The notes beneath the pieces were generated by a model. The model was not told the DNA's origin and did no database searches. It was given only the letters and a program-made list of their open reading frames with translations. Positions 34,701-48,300 of a DNA stretch of 64,000 bases are shown piece after piece. The DNA lies in the NCBI RefSeq assembly GCF_932526225.1, contig NC_064045.1, positions 14,500,442 through 14,564,441 on the forward strand, in the 5' to 3' direction. Numbering within the stretch: the stretch's first letter is position 1; each line of letters begins with the position of its first letter. Position numbers and translations under genes: made by a program. Source of the DNA: Nematostella vectensis. Lineage: Eukaryota; Cnidaria; Anthozoa; Actiniaria; Edwardsiidae.

Positions 34701-37700
34701 TATCACCCATGCGAATGGTAACACTAAATCACCCATGCAAATGGTCACCCTATATCACCCATGCAAATGGTAACACTATATCATCCATGCAGATGGTAAC
34801 ACTATATCATCCATGCAGATGGTAACACTATATCACCCATGCGAATGGTAACACTATATCACCCATGCGAATGGTAACACAATATCACCCATGCGAATGG
34901 TAACACTATATCACCCAGGCGAATGGTAACACTATATCACCCATGCAAATGGTAACACTATATCACCCATGCGAATGGTCACACTATATCATCCATGCAG
35001 ATGGTAACACTATATCACCCATGCGAATGGTAACACTATATCACCCATGCAAATGGTCACACTATATCACCCATGCAAATGGTAACACTATATCACTCAT
35101 GCAAATGGTAACACTATATCACTCATGCAAATGGTCACACTATATCACCCATGCGAATGGTAACACTATACCACCCATGCGTATGGTAACACTATATCAC
35201 CCATGCAAATGGTAACACTATATCACCCATGCAAATGGTAAAACTGTATCACCCATGCGTATGGTAACACTATATCACCCATGCGAATGGTAACACTATA
35301 TCACCCATGCAAATGGTAACACTATATCACCCATGCGAATGGTCACACTATATCACCCATGCGTATAGTAACACTATATCACCCATGCAGATGGTAACAC
35401 TATATCACTCATGCGAATGGTAACACTATATCACCCATGCAAATGGTAAAACTGTATCACCCATGCGTATGGTAACACTATATCACCCATGCAAATGGTA
35501 ACACTATATCACCCATACGAATGGTAACACTATATCCCCCATGCGTATGGTAACACTATATCACCCATGCGTATAGTAACACTATATCACCCATGCAGAT
35601 GGTAACACTATATCACTCATGCGAATGGTAACACTATATCACCCATGCAAATGGTAACACTATACCACCCATGCGAATGGTAACACTATATCATCCATGC
35701 AGATGGTAACACTATATCACTCATGCGAATGGTAACACTATATCACCCATGCGAATGGTAACACTATATCATCCATGCGAATGGTAACACTATATCACCC
35801 ATGCGAATGGTCACATTATATCATCCATGCAAATGGTCACACTATATCATCCATGCAGATGGTAACACTATATCACTCATGCGAATGGTAACACTATATC
35901 ACCCATGCGAATGGTAACACTATATCATCCATGCGAATGGTAACACTATATCACCCATACGAATTGTCACACTATATCACTCATGCGAATGGTCACACTA
36001 TATCACCCATGCAAATGGTAAAACTATTTCATCCATGCAAATGGTCACACTATATCACCCATGCAAATGGTAACACTATATCACCCATGCGAATGGTCAC
36101 ACTATATCACCCATGCGAATGGTAACACTATACCACCCATGCGAATGGTAACACTATATCATCCATGCAAATGGTAACACTATATCATCCATGCAAATGG
36201 TCACACTATATCACCCATGCGAATGGTAACACTATATCATCCATGCGAATGGTAACACTATATCACCCATACGAATTGTCACACTATATCACTCATGCGA
36301 ATGGTCACACTATATCACCCATGCAAATGGTAACACTATATCACCCATGCGAATGGTCACACTATATCACCCATGCGAATGGTCACACTATACCACCCAG
36401 GCGAATGGTCACACTATATAACCCATACAAATGGTTTTCTGTCACCACCCACCTGCCAGGAGACCACAAATGCCTGTGCGGCGGACGGCTGACCTTTCAC
36501 TGACGTGGGAGCGCCGGACGGGGCTGTAAGTGGATGGGACAGCGTAAGGGGTTGATCACGTGCAATATGTTACTCACGTGTTGTCCACGTACTTTACTTG
36601 CGGGCATTGTTAGGTTGAGCACGTGTTACCGTGTGCCAGTCTTGCGGGCTGACCACGTGCTATATGTAGTTACGTGTTGACCACATGCCATATTTACAGG
36701 CATCGTTAGGTTGAGCACGTGTTACCGTGTGCCTGTCATTAGGGTACTCATGTGTTCACCACGTGCCATACGTGCGTGCATTGTTAGGTTAAGCACGTGT
36801 TACCGTGTGCCTGTCATAAGGGTACTCACGTGCAGAGAAGGTTGTGATAAACGGCGTCGCGTCACTTGGTAACCCTGTGCCGACTTCGTTCACGGCGCGA
36901 ACACGAAACTTGTACCGCGTGAATGGGCTAAGATCTGGAATGAAGACTCTCTGTCAGCCTCTGTCAGGTAGCAAAATACCAAGTGCGAAACAGTGAGGCA
37001 GTGAGCAAAGTGCGCGCGTAAAATTCGATCGTGCTTTAGGGAATAGAGAAGATTTTTGGCGGCGAAGAGTCTACCAAGGCGCTCAAGCGTGATTTCAGCG
37101 CGTGCTACTTTTACATTTCTCTTTCAGCGCGTTGAGACGTCTACGGTGTGCACCGTCGTCGTCTTTCTGCCGTCGTAAATTTTAAGCTCGTTATTATAAG
37201 CATGTACACATTACTATTGCGTTACCATGGACACGTCAAACTCTCGTTGGCATGCGAATGTACCTGTGATGACGGCCGCGACTTGTGAGGACGATGGATT
37301 GATGTTTTGGAGTTTGGTGGCCCATGACCCCCCCTCCTTCAGCATCTCGACAGTGTATGATATGATACGACTGTTGCCCGTGTATCCGGGGGGGTTCCAT
37401 TCAAGGCGGAGGGAGGTGGACTGGATCTGACTCACGACTGGACGCGAAGGACTAAGTGGGATTTCTGTACAAAAGGCAGAAAGTGAATGATACGAGATTT
37501 GCTCGTATTGTAGCAAGAACGTCGCAAGTTTCTGAACGACGGACGGTAACCGGAAGTTCAACGTTTTCCTTTTTGTAAAGGTTTTTCTCCAACCAAATAC
37601 GTGATGACTGCACCACCACGCAGTTTTACATACAAAGCCTGCTAGCGTTGGGGTAGCGTTCAACACAAAAACTCTATACTTCTGGTTGGCGTCTGTCGAC

Positions 37701-40700
37701 CAGAAACATGCTGTTTTGAAGCATGTTTGCTTAAGTTTAAGTTGTACGAAGATAACTTCAAAGAACCAGGAACATAAGACAGTGTGGAAGATGAAGACGA
37801 TTCGGCAATTTTGTGAAAGTTAAACATAGAGCTAGAGTTATTAGGTAGTCGTTATCCGTGTTTGGACCAGCGGGTCCTTCGAGTTATCCAAGTTCGAGTA
37901 AGCGTGTGGTTTAGGCAATCGGAGTTTTGCGGCCTGCGGGTTTCAGGCTAACTGAGGTCGAGTTTGCTGTTCCTTCGGGTTATGCAAGTTCGAGTCAGCG
38001 GGTAGTTCGGGCTATCCGAGTTCGAGTTATTGGGTAATTCGAGTTCGAGTCATCGGGTGATTCGGGTAATCGGAGTTCGAGTTATCGGGTAATTAGAGTT
38101 GTCCGAGTTCGAGTCAGCGGGTAGTTCGGGCTTTCCGAGTTCGAATTATTGGGTAATTCGAGTTCGAGTTATCGGGTAATTCGAGTTATCCGAGTTCGAG
38201 TCAGCGGGTAGTTCGGGGTTTCCGAGTTCGAGATATTAGGGACTACAATACCTTGTACAACAAGCACGGTGCTGGTGGACGCATTGCCGACATCTGATGA
38301 CACCACGCACTTATATGTGCCTGCGTCCGAGTCGTGGACAGCGGTAATCGCCAATGATCCATTCGCTAGTATTTGCATGCGCGGATCGGTGACCGATGAC
38401 CCGTCTTTTGTCCATGTGAACCTCAGAGAAATCAAGGAATCCTTGTTGACGCCCACCGCCAGGGTGATGGAGTAGCCCTTTATGGCGATTGTGCGCGGAG
38501 GGAGAGGGGTGGTGATGTTTGTCTGGGCTGTGAATAGGATAGTATTTGTCAATCAACATTTAGGAGACTTTAGATTAGAATATAGGTATAAAAAAGGATA
38601 GCACTTGGTGGCGATGGTATGCGGGGGGAGAGACGTTTGTCACATTATCAAGGTTTTGCTCAGAAGACACATTAGATTCAAACATGGGAAAAAATAAGTA
38701 GCCTTGGTTGTGTTGTTTGTGTGTGTGGGGGGGGGGAGGGGAAGTGACGACAGTCTGAGCCTTTAAAAAGTACTAGCAAGCTCCATTCTAACTTACCCAG
38801 AACCTAACTCCATGCGCAGACGGGATGCGCATAACAATGGACATGGCCCCATTCTCACTTACCCAGAACCTTAAGTTCTGCGGACGCATTCTTCACGCCT
38901 AGGCTGTTCCTGGCGAGACACGTGTACACTCCGTTGTCAACACGTTGTGTTCCCGTGATCTGTAAGGCGCCATCAGATTTCTGGTGGAACCGCGTGGATG
39001 GACTACTAATATCTATCACCGATGACCCCTTCCACCATGTGACCGTGGGCGTGGGGTTGCCACGCGTCTGACAGTCGAATACCACGGTCTCTCCTATTGT
39101 CACGCTTGTGTCACGCGGGGGTAACGTAATCCATATGGGAATACCTTTAGTGTAGCAAAAAAATAAGATTACTTGTGAATATCTTCTTCAAATAATATAG
39201 GGAAAGTTGTATCTCTAACAATGATAAAAATATTCAAAACAAAAACACCATTGTCACGCAAATCGAATCGACGGACATTAAAGACTATTCCTAAACTCAC
39301 CAAGGATTTTCAGCAATGCTCGGCCCATGACATGCCCGGCATCGTTACTCGCTAAGCACTGAATGACTCCCGAGTCTTCCGCCTTCGTCTGTAGGATGGT
39401 ATAATCCCCGCTACTGCTCACACTCTCGCGGCTGTTTGCGAACACGCGCCGACCGTTATTGTACCACGTGATAGTGGGCGTTGGCGTGCCACGTGCGCGA
39501 CAACTGAAAACGGCTTGGTTTCCAGGGTAGAGAGTGACGTCACTAGGACCCGTTACTAAGGTCGGGTCGGCTGTGGGATAAAAGAGCGTCTTTAACAAAA
39601 AAACACAACTGGGTAATTTCAATCAAATATTGCGCCAAAATATTCACGAGCTTAAAGGGACTTAGACAGAAATTCCTTTCTTTTTGCTTTTGCTTCCATT
39701 ATTCAAAAATAATTATCTAAATTTTATTTTTTATAACTTTTGGATTCCTAGTTCATAGGGATTCTCCGATAGGGCGATGTAGATGTAGATGGTATACCTT
39801 CTGCTGTCTACTTACTGTAAACCGTGAGGTTCCCCGCCCTTACCCCCACCCCTCCCCCAACTAATAATGGGGAAGGGTACCTTATATAAGTACATGCGCG
39901 AAAATTAAGTGAGTACACAAGAAGCCTTTGGGGGAATATTGGCCGTTTAATAAGATTTATGGAAACACTTTGTCTATTTAGTCATCTAATGTACATATAG
40001 TACGGTAAGGGGTTGAGTTGGACTTGTATTTTAGATTTTTGTTACAAATTGTTTCAGTTTTGATGATAACACCACATTTTAATTTTACTTGTTTTGCTTG
40101 ATTTTATCATCCCAAAATCGCGAAAATAAAGTGATCTGGTTTTTACGAAAATAGGAAAATCGCGAAAATAAAGTGTCGCGAAATTTTGCCATCTCGAAAT
40201 CGCGAAATTTTGCCAATTAAGTGTTATAAGGTATACACCGTGAGATTCCCCGCCCTTGTTCCCGCCCCCACCCCCTCCGCTACTAATGGGGTAGGGTACG
40301 TTATATAAGTACATCATACTTACTACACACCGTGAGATTCCCCGCCCTTGTTCCCTTCCCCCCTCCCGCTACTAATGGGGTAGGGTACGTTATATAAGTA
40401 CATCATACTTACTACACACCGTGAGATTCCCCGCCCTTGTTCCCCTCCCCCCCTCCCGCTACTAATGGGGTAGGGTACGTTATATAAGTATATCATACTT
40501 ACTATACACCGTGAGATTCCCCGCCCTTGTTCCCTTCCCCCCTCCCGCTACTAATGGGGTAGGGTACGTTATATAAGTACATCATACTTACTACACACCG
40601 TGAGATTCCCCGCCCTTGTTCTCTTCCCCCTCCCGCTACTAATGGGGTAGGGTACGTTATATAAGTATATCATACTTACTATACACCGTGAGATTCCCCG

Positions 40701-43700
40701 CCCTCGTTCCCGCCCCGCTGCTGATGGGATTGGAGACCGTGCATGAGTACACCCCTGCGTCGGACGGATAGATATCCTTGACCTTGAGTCTCTTGTTAAG
40801 TGAGCCGCCTGAGGCGCGGACGAACTCGTACTTAGCGGACGCGGTGATCTGAAGACTGTCCTTCCACCACGTGATACTAGGCATCGGGCTGACAAGGAAA
40901 AGAAGTCAGGATTAGCCACATCAAACATTTCATTATCGTCATCATCATCATCATTATTATCGTCATCATCATCATCATTATTATAATAATCATTATCATT
41001 GTCATCATCATCGTCGTCGTCGTCGTTATTAGAGACCTTAAGCATCCACGGCGTGAAAACTCCAAGTTTCACGGTCTATTGATAACGCGCACGTTTGCAC
41101 TGTAAACTTCTCTAACTACGTTCCCTGTTGTAGAAATAAGGCCCTTAGTTTATTTTTATAATGTTTTGCTTATTCCATTGCAATTTAACTGGAATTGATT
41201 GCTAAGCGCGAACACATCTTTTGCTATCTCGTTGTCCTAGCCGTTGTCGTCGTCATTGCTAAAGGTCCCTATGCCGTCATCATCGTCGTCATCATCATCG
41301 CAGTCACTATCATCATCATCACCATAAGTATCTCTGTCTTCATCAACCTTATCACGGTAATTGGCAGCAAAAGCAACGAAATTTTCCTTTGTCTCCTATC
41401 TCACTTCACTTATATTAATTTGCCTACCATATATAAGAACTGTTTAAGACATTCTTAAGAAACATGTTGCTATAGAGAATAGATATTCACCTCCCCGTGA
41501 CAAAGCATTCGAAAGTGACTTCTTGTCCTTTCCCGCTGACCGCTATTTGGTGTGACGGCCCAAGGAGAATGGAGGATCTCACGCTCGAATAGCTCGAAGA
41601 TTCTGCAGTACACAATTACAGATTAAAGACATTGCAGTGTAAGTGAATTTTTGACTAGAAGAAAAAAACTGTAGAACTGAAAACTGGGCTCCTGCTTTAG
41701 CCTGCAAAACAGGCTCCCCAGCGCCCCAGAAAAGTTCGCGGAAAGCTGTTCTATCGGACGTAGCATTCGGCCAAATATAGGTGTATTGGGCTCCGAAATC
41801 TTCTCACTATCGGTCGCCCGCTTTTTCGCGCGACTTAGATCGACTAAGTTCGGCTTTTACGTCCTTCGCGCGACTTAGATCGACTAAGTTCGGCTTTTAC
41901 GTCCTTCGCGCGACTTAGATCGACTAAGTTCGGCTTTTACGTCCTTCGCGCAACTAGCATTGAAACCATCCGAGTAGCTCTTAATGAAAATAGGATGGCT
42001 ACAAATGTTTCAATACTAACAGAATACCATTATTTGGCTTGGTACGAACTGAAAGAATCTGCTAATACTTACAAATAACAGAACGCCATTATTTGGCTTG
42101 GTACTTACGAACTGAAAGAACCTGCTAATACTTACAAATAACAGAACGCCATTATTTGGCTTGGTACTTACGAACTGAAAGAATCTGCTTAGGTCTCGAG
42201 TACGAAGTCCCGGTGACAGTATTGGTGACTTCCGAGCCGTACTCGCCGATATCATCAAAGCCGAGCCTGCTGAGGTACAGGTTGCCCTGGGACGAGAAGC
42301 TGACCTCGTCAGTCTCTCTGAGGAGCGCGCCACTCTTGCGCCACGTGTATTGTGTCTTAGGGAAGAGCGGGAATGTGTCTGTGATGCCCAGTGTGTACTT
42401 GTAGTGAGAGTACATGTAACAGGACGCGGTGGGCGGAGAACTAGAGCTGGCTGGGATCGTCAGGTCTGGCAAAGAATACACGCGAGATTACCTTTTTAAA
42501 CTTTTTAAATTATTACCCTCGCCTTAATGTGATTTAGTTAGAAAAAGTATATAGAGACCGAAGGGCAGTCTCGATATGAAACTGATACTGTACCGGGTAT
42601 CAATCGCTCTGCTTATATTTGCTATCATGCAGGTACACGATAAAGGGGGTCATTTTGGTTGTAACTAAATTTGCTGTTAATCCCTATACAAACAGATATA
42701 GCAATGCTACAGACTCACGCTGGATATAGCATACAACCAACATACAACACCATGCAACATATTGCAAGCAAGCAAAAAAACAACCAGCATACAACCAACA
42801 TACAGCAAGTAAACAACAACAACAAAAAAAGCATACAGCAATTTGCAATATATTGCAAGAAACCAAACAAAACAGCAAACAGCATATGCCACTGGTTGCA
42901 TGCAACGAAACAAAAACACATACAGCATACAACACTAAAGAACATATTGCATGCAACCAAACAGCAACACCCGAAATACATACAGTGTTACTCAGGGTGT
43001 TGGCAATATCACAGGGCATGCCATGCCTGCACCATTTTTACAGTATCAAGGCTACTTACATGCTACTCTGAATATCGCCCGCCGAGATAAGGCAGTCCCC
43101 TCGTTATTCTTTGCCACACAGTGATAATACCCATCATCTTTGGCGTGCTGAACGTTGCTGATCGTCAGGCGACCATCATTGTGCTGGGTATAGCGCGAGT
43201 CCATCGTAAGGTCCCGTATGTTGTTCTGCAGGTCAGCGGATGTCCAACTGTACTGAATAGGCAAGTCCCCGGATGCTGTGCAATAGAAGGTGACCGCGTT
43301 GCCTTCTGGGATGACACCTACGCTGTCGCTAGGAGTGGAAGAGCTGAATACTGGTGGAGAACCTGGATAAGTCAAACGACGTCATTACTAAGAACTAGTG
43401 TGACGGTTGAGGGTGTCCAGCTTATAGAAGTGTCACGCACACGATTCAAACACGCTGTTATTACTAAGAACGTAAGATTCTCTACCGTAAGAACTAGTTA
43501 CGCGGTAAGGGTGTCCGGGCTATAAGGGTGTCATACACATGACTCAAACACGCCGTCATAACGAGGCTATCTGACCTATAGAGGTATAAAGTACTGGTTG
43601 AATAAAAACTTTATATAGAAACATAGATAATGCTTGAACAGTACCATCTATTATCTTCATGTTTAAAATCCTAATGCGCATTGATAGAAGAGCCCATCAA

Positions 43701-45271
43701 GGAAATGAGCTCACAAGCTTCAAGTAAGTTTATATACACTCAACAAGATGAATTAGTGGCCGAGAAACGGACCATAAATCGAACCCGATTCACAATATAT
43801 GAGGCCCCATACGCTGACGCACTAATACACTTTGTCCTCCGTGATTCCCTGTGGGCACAGTTGATATCTATCTAGCAAAAGGCAGACGCCATTGAGCGTA
43901 CCCAGAAAAGGGCACTTAAACATTTTATCAGATATGAATTGCACTTCTTGAGGCTACCAGGTGACTGAGAGATCACGTGACTGTTTGGGTCGCAAACTAG
44001 TAAGTGCTTAGGCGTTTTGATGCAAAATATCAGCAACAAAAAGCAACTTATTCAGCGTTTACAAAAAAACAGAATTCTTTTTATAGAAAGGGTTTAGTTT
44101 AATTTAAAGATTTTATTTTTTTTGTCGTTCTCTGGTGTGACGAGTGCAGTCATTTCTGAATCTTTTGTTTAATTATTTTGTTTTGAATTTGCCACCCAGA
44201 CAGGTCACTTATTTGACATCTGTCAAGGCCGAAAGAGACAATACAGTACATGTACAAATTATACGGCTCCACAGACAAACCAAACCCGGAAGCCAGCGGG
44301 GCATACGCAGGAAATCATTACTCGTAGTAAATACGACCTATCATCACAGGGAGATCCCGGTGTAGGTAGACTGAATTTGCTATTAGGAATAGCGCACTTA
44401 TTTGCGGCCTACAAAAGAATCCTACAACGTGCACCCGACACATAGACTAAAAAGCCTGCAGTTGTATTATTGCTATTACCGAGAGCAGTTATATTATTGC
44501 TATTACCAAGAGCAGTTATATTATTGCTATTACCGAGAGCAGTTAAATTATTGCTATTACCGAGAGCAGTTATATTATTGCTATTACCGGGAGCAGTTAT
44601 ATTATATCATTGCTATTACCGGGAGCAATTATATTATTGCTATTACCGGGAGCAGTTATATTATTGCTATTACCGGGAGCAGTTATATTATTGCTATTAC
44701 CGAGAGCAGTTATATTATTTCTATTACCGGGAGCAGTTATATTATATTATTGCTATTACCGGGAGCAGTTATATTATTGCTATTACCGGGAGCAGTTATA
44801 TTATTGCTATTACCGGGAGCAATTATATTATTGCTATTACCGGGAGCATAGCTAGGTGTGAGTATAGGGTGCGCGGATTAAGGCGGAATATCTAAAAAGA
44901 CTTTCCTTCAAGGTTCATTTCCAATTCCAATCCCATAAGGTGCCGCAATCAAAATGGATATAATAAAAACAAATAATATATCATTCTATAAAAGTATAAT
45001 TTTTTTTGGCAGGATGTTGCTTAAAAGCCTGCAAGGGCAGCCAGTCTTGACGCTTTTAAGAAAGCAAGAGAACTATTATTGCATTGACTTATGTAACTTT
45101 ACTTATTATATATTTTTGTTGTTATCGTTTTTGTTGACATTTTTATACCTCAAAAGAATCTTCGCATAGAAGGAGATGGGGTTTTATGGAAGAAAAAGAA
45201 GAAGAAGAAGAAAAAGAGGTAGAAATTAGAAGAAGTTCTGTTAATGGTGGTGTCGATGCCGGCATAGCCCC

Positions 45272-45302
<31 letters not shown>

Positions 45303-48300
45303 ACACACACACCCCTCCCCTGATTCACTAATTTCGTCTAAGTGCTAGCAGATTAGTCACAGCAGACATCCGACTATTCGAATGATATGACGTTTTTATA
45401 CAAATATTTTAAAACATTTTCTTTAAAAGAATTTGACATAAACACTACGTTCTGCGTACTGTTGACAAACGACCCCCCTCCCCTCCCCTCTGACCTCAGA
45501 AGAGTGGGGCATTCCTTACTGAAGGATCACCAAATGTTTCCTTTTTCCATAATATACTTACTGTATGAGTGCGCACCCTCCCCCCCCCCCCCCCCCCCCC
45601 CCACCCCTACACAAATCCTGCATACCCGCTTGCCTGTAATATCGTTTGCATGAGGTCGATTGCGAATTAATCACCAGCACAACAACTCAGTTTGGCCAAT
45701 CAGGTTTAAGCTTTTTTTAGCAGCAACGGGAAACACAAACAAAGAAAGTCTTTGATGTGATAGTCTATCGCATCAAAGACTTTCTTTGTTTTGTTTTGTT
45801 TTGTAAAAAAAAAAACCTCTCCCACTGAGTCTACACTGAAGAAGAGTCGAAGGACAGGAAAACAAAGGCGTCCCACCGCAGACTTCAGGATTAGAGAAAA
45901 AGCATGCTTAGATGGAACACGCCACATGAAAAAGTGAATGCCATGAGAAGCGAAACATCTGCAAGTAGCGATAATATATAGCCTGCTACACAGGCTTTTC
46001 CTTAGTGTTAGGTATTGTAATTGTTTGTACTGTACTTGTATTGTTTTTTTTTCTCGGCACAAATATAAACGAACAACACGAAATAACAGAGACGCGCATC
46101 AACAAGTTAAGTGATAAAAAACAAAGAGAAATAAAATATCTGCTAGCAGGGTAGATATAATCATCTGTTAAGAAGTAAAGAGCAATTTGTAAAAGTTTTT
46201 GCAAATAAAATAGTTCCTCTTTTTTGTAAAGTATTTGAAATATTTGCCACAGTTTAATATTGTCGGCTAAGGAGGCATCAAAAGTAATTCTATTTTAACT
46301 AAAATACCAAGATTTCAAAAGGTTCATAAGTTAGGGATTATAATGTCGCCCTCTTTATTTTGTAAAGTTTTTTGTTACTGGAATGGCGAAAAGAGATAAA
46401 ATAATCTTAGCTTTGAGACGCTGAATACGAATAAAATGCGATGATTTTGATCATTAATAAAAAAGCGACAAAAGTCTAAACAATGTATTGTATTGTTAAG
46501 ATGTAAGAATAATGGGTTTAAAATTCGATATCATACGTAGGGTGCAATTAGGATAATTAGCCGTTATAATACAACCACCTGCAAGAGAAGGTAAACGAAA
46601 AAACTGGCAACAACGCATTGATACAATACACAGCTCCATGGGGCGCGATAACCATGACCGGTGTATTAGAAAATACGGGGAAATAAAACACAACTCAAAC
46701 ACACTTACGGTGACATCAATCCAAACAAGGCGTTCAAGGGCTGAGGTATGATGGGGTGCCTTACAAATGAGTTAAATTCGAGGAAATCGCAATAATTCGA
46801 GAAGCAATGCAGGAAAGAAGTTGTTGATTGTTATTGTAACTTGTTCAAAGTTGAGCTGGTAAAATGTTACTGAAACATAATAAGAAAGTTTGCTCAATAA
46901 AATGAAGATCATCAAGATAAAATAAACTGCTTGTTTTGAAAGCAGGCAGGAGACTTTATCGCGTGCTCTTTATTATTACAAAAGAGTTTCGACAGTTTGT
47001 GTTTTGCTGTAAAATGGTTCTTGAAGTCTATTCAACTATGATTTTACAAGTGTCCTTTAAAATCAAATAACCTTTTTGACAGAGGTGTAAAATTATACTA
47101 AAAATTTCATCATGCATTATTAGAAATATTTCTTGTTTTGCTTATCAATATCTTGCTGGTAAAGGAACGAAGACTTTTCACAAAGATGTGAATTCATTGG
47201 GACATTAAACCAATTAACTAGCTGTTAATTAATTTTGACTCACTTTGCTCAGTTGAAAAGAAATGGTGTTTGGAAACACTTGTAAAAGACAAACATTACG
47301 ATCCCACTGAACCCTCGATAAATTATAACAAGTACGAGTTTAGTTATGAGTTGCAATAAAGTCAAACTATGGAAAGGTCAAGGGGAAAATTTTTACAATC
47401 ATAATCTCGTGAAAACGCCAGTTTAAAATCGGTTAGCACATAGCATTAAAAGGCAGAGCCAGAGTAGATGGCTCTCCTGGAAACTTAAGGTTATATACTG
47501 GAAGCAGGTAGTAAAACTCCTGCAGTCTCAAACTGATAAATGGCTTGTAAACGGCCTTTTCCCCGACCGCAGCTCACCGCAAAATACCAGCAAATAGCTG
47601 CTATAAAAGGTTTTGACAGTCTTTAATACGCGATGACACGGCTCATGGGGAAATAGCCAAGACTAGATTAGATTTCCATTGACGAGACACGAATACACAA
47701 ACTGCTCTTGGCAAACTTGAACTTGACAAACAAAAGCGCGGTAGGAACTGCATCTAAGCCCCACAAAAATTAGTTTCGAGAATTGATCCTTTTTGCGTAG
47801 TGCAAACAATCAGTTAGTAGTCAAAATACAGATGGTTTACGTTAGAGAAGAGAAAAGTTTCGAGTATTTATATTTCAAAATATCCAGACGCCTTTGCATA
47901 GGAAGCCATTTCGTTGCCATTAAATGGGAAGCCAAAATAGTGCTGTTTATTTCGAGCTTTTTTTGATTCAGCTTTCGAAATACATGGAAAGCCGATCTCA
48001 CACTCATCGTCAAAATACGTGACTTATTGGGCGCTATGGCTAATCTCTACTTTATGAAATACATGTATTAACTCAATCAAGCTGGAAGCCTTTATTTTTT
48101 CGGCTCAAAAGTTGAATGTTTGCTTAATATCTGAACGCTCCTTGTTGCTTGGGCTACGAGTTTAAATCTGACGTCTCGAGTTGACATTTTTTACTCGATG
48201 ACTCACACGCTTCCATGAAGTCAGCGCATAACACAAGAAAAATACTACTTTAGACTTGTATTTTAGCTTAGTATTTTTGTATTTTCTATTATTACTTGAG

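Noticed and set aside
33710-36440. CRISPR-like array
   Set aside because: Units are contiguous 26-mers without spacers, in a eukaryotic intron.
42684-43019. Cys-rich small ORFs on the reverse strand downstream of Ig1
   Set aside because: They derive from TGCA/TGTTG-rich repetitive intron sequence; no signal peptide cleavage pattern, no splice links, no conserved Cys spacing.
44402-44895. Two overlapping Tyr/Leu-rich repeat ORFs
   Set aside because: Both arise from the 24-27-nt minisatellite; no signal, domain or splice context.
45143-45328. Small Gly/Val ORF next to the poly-C/(CA)n run
   Set aside because: Low-complexity translation only.
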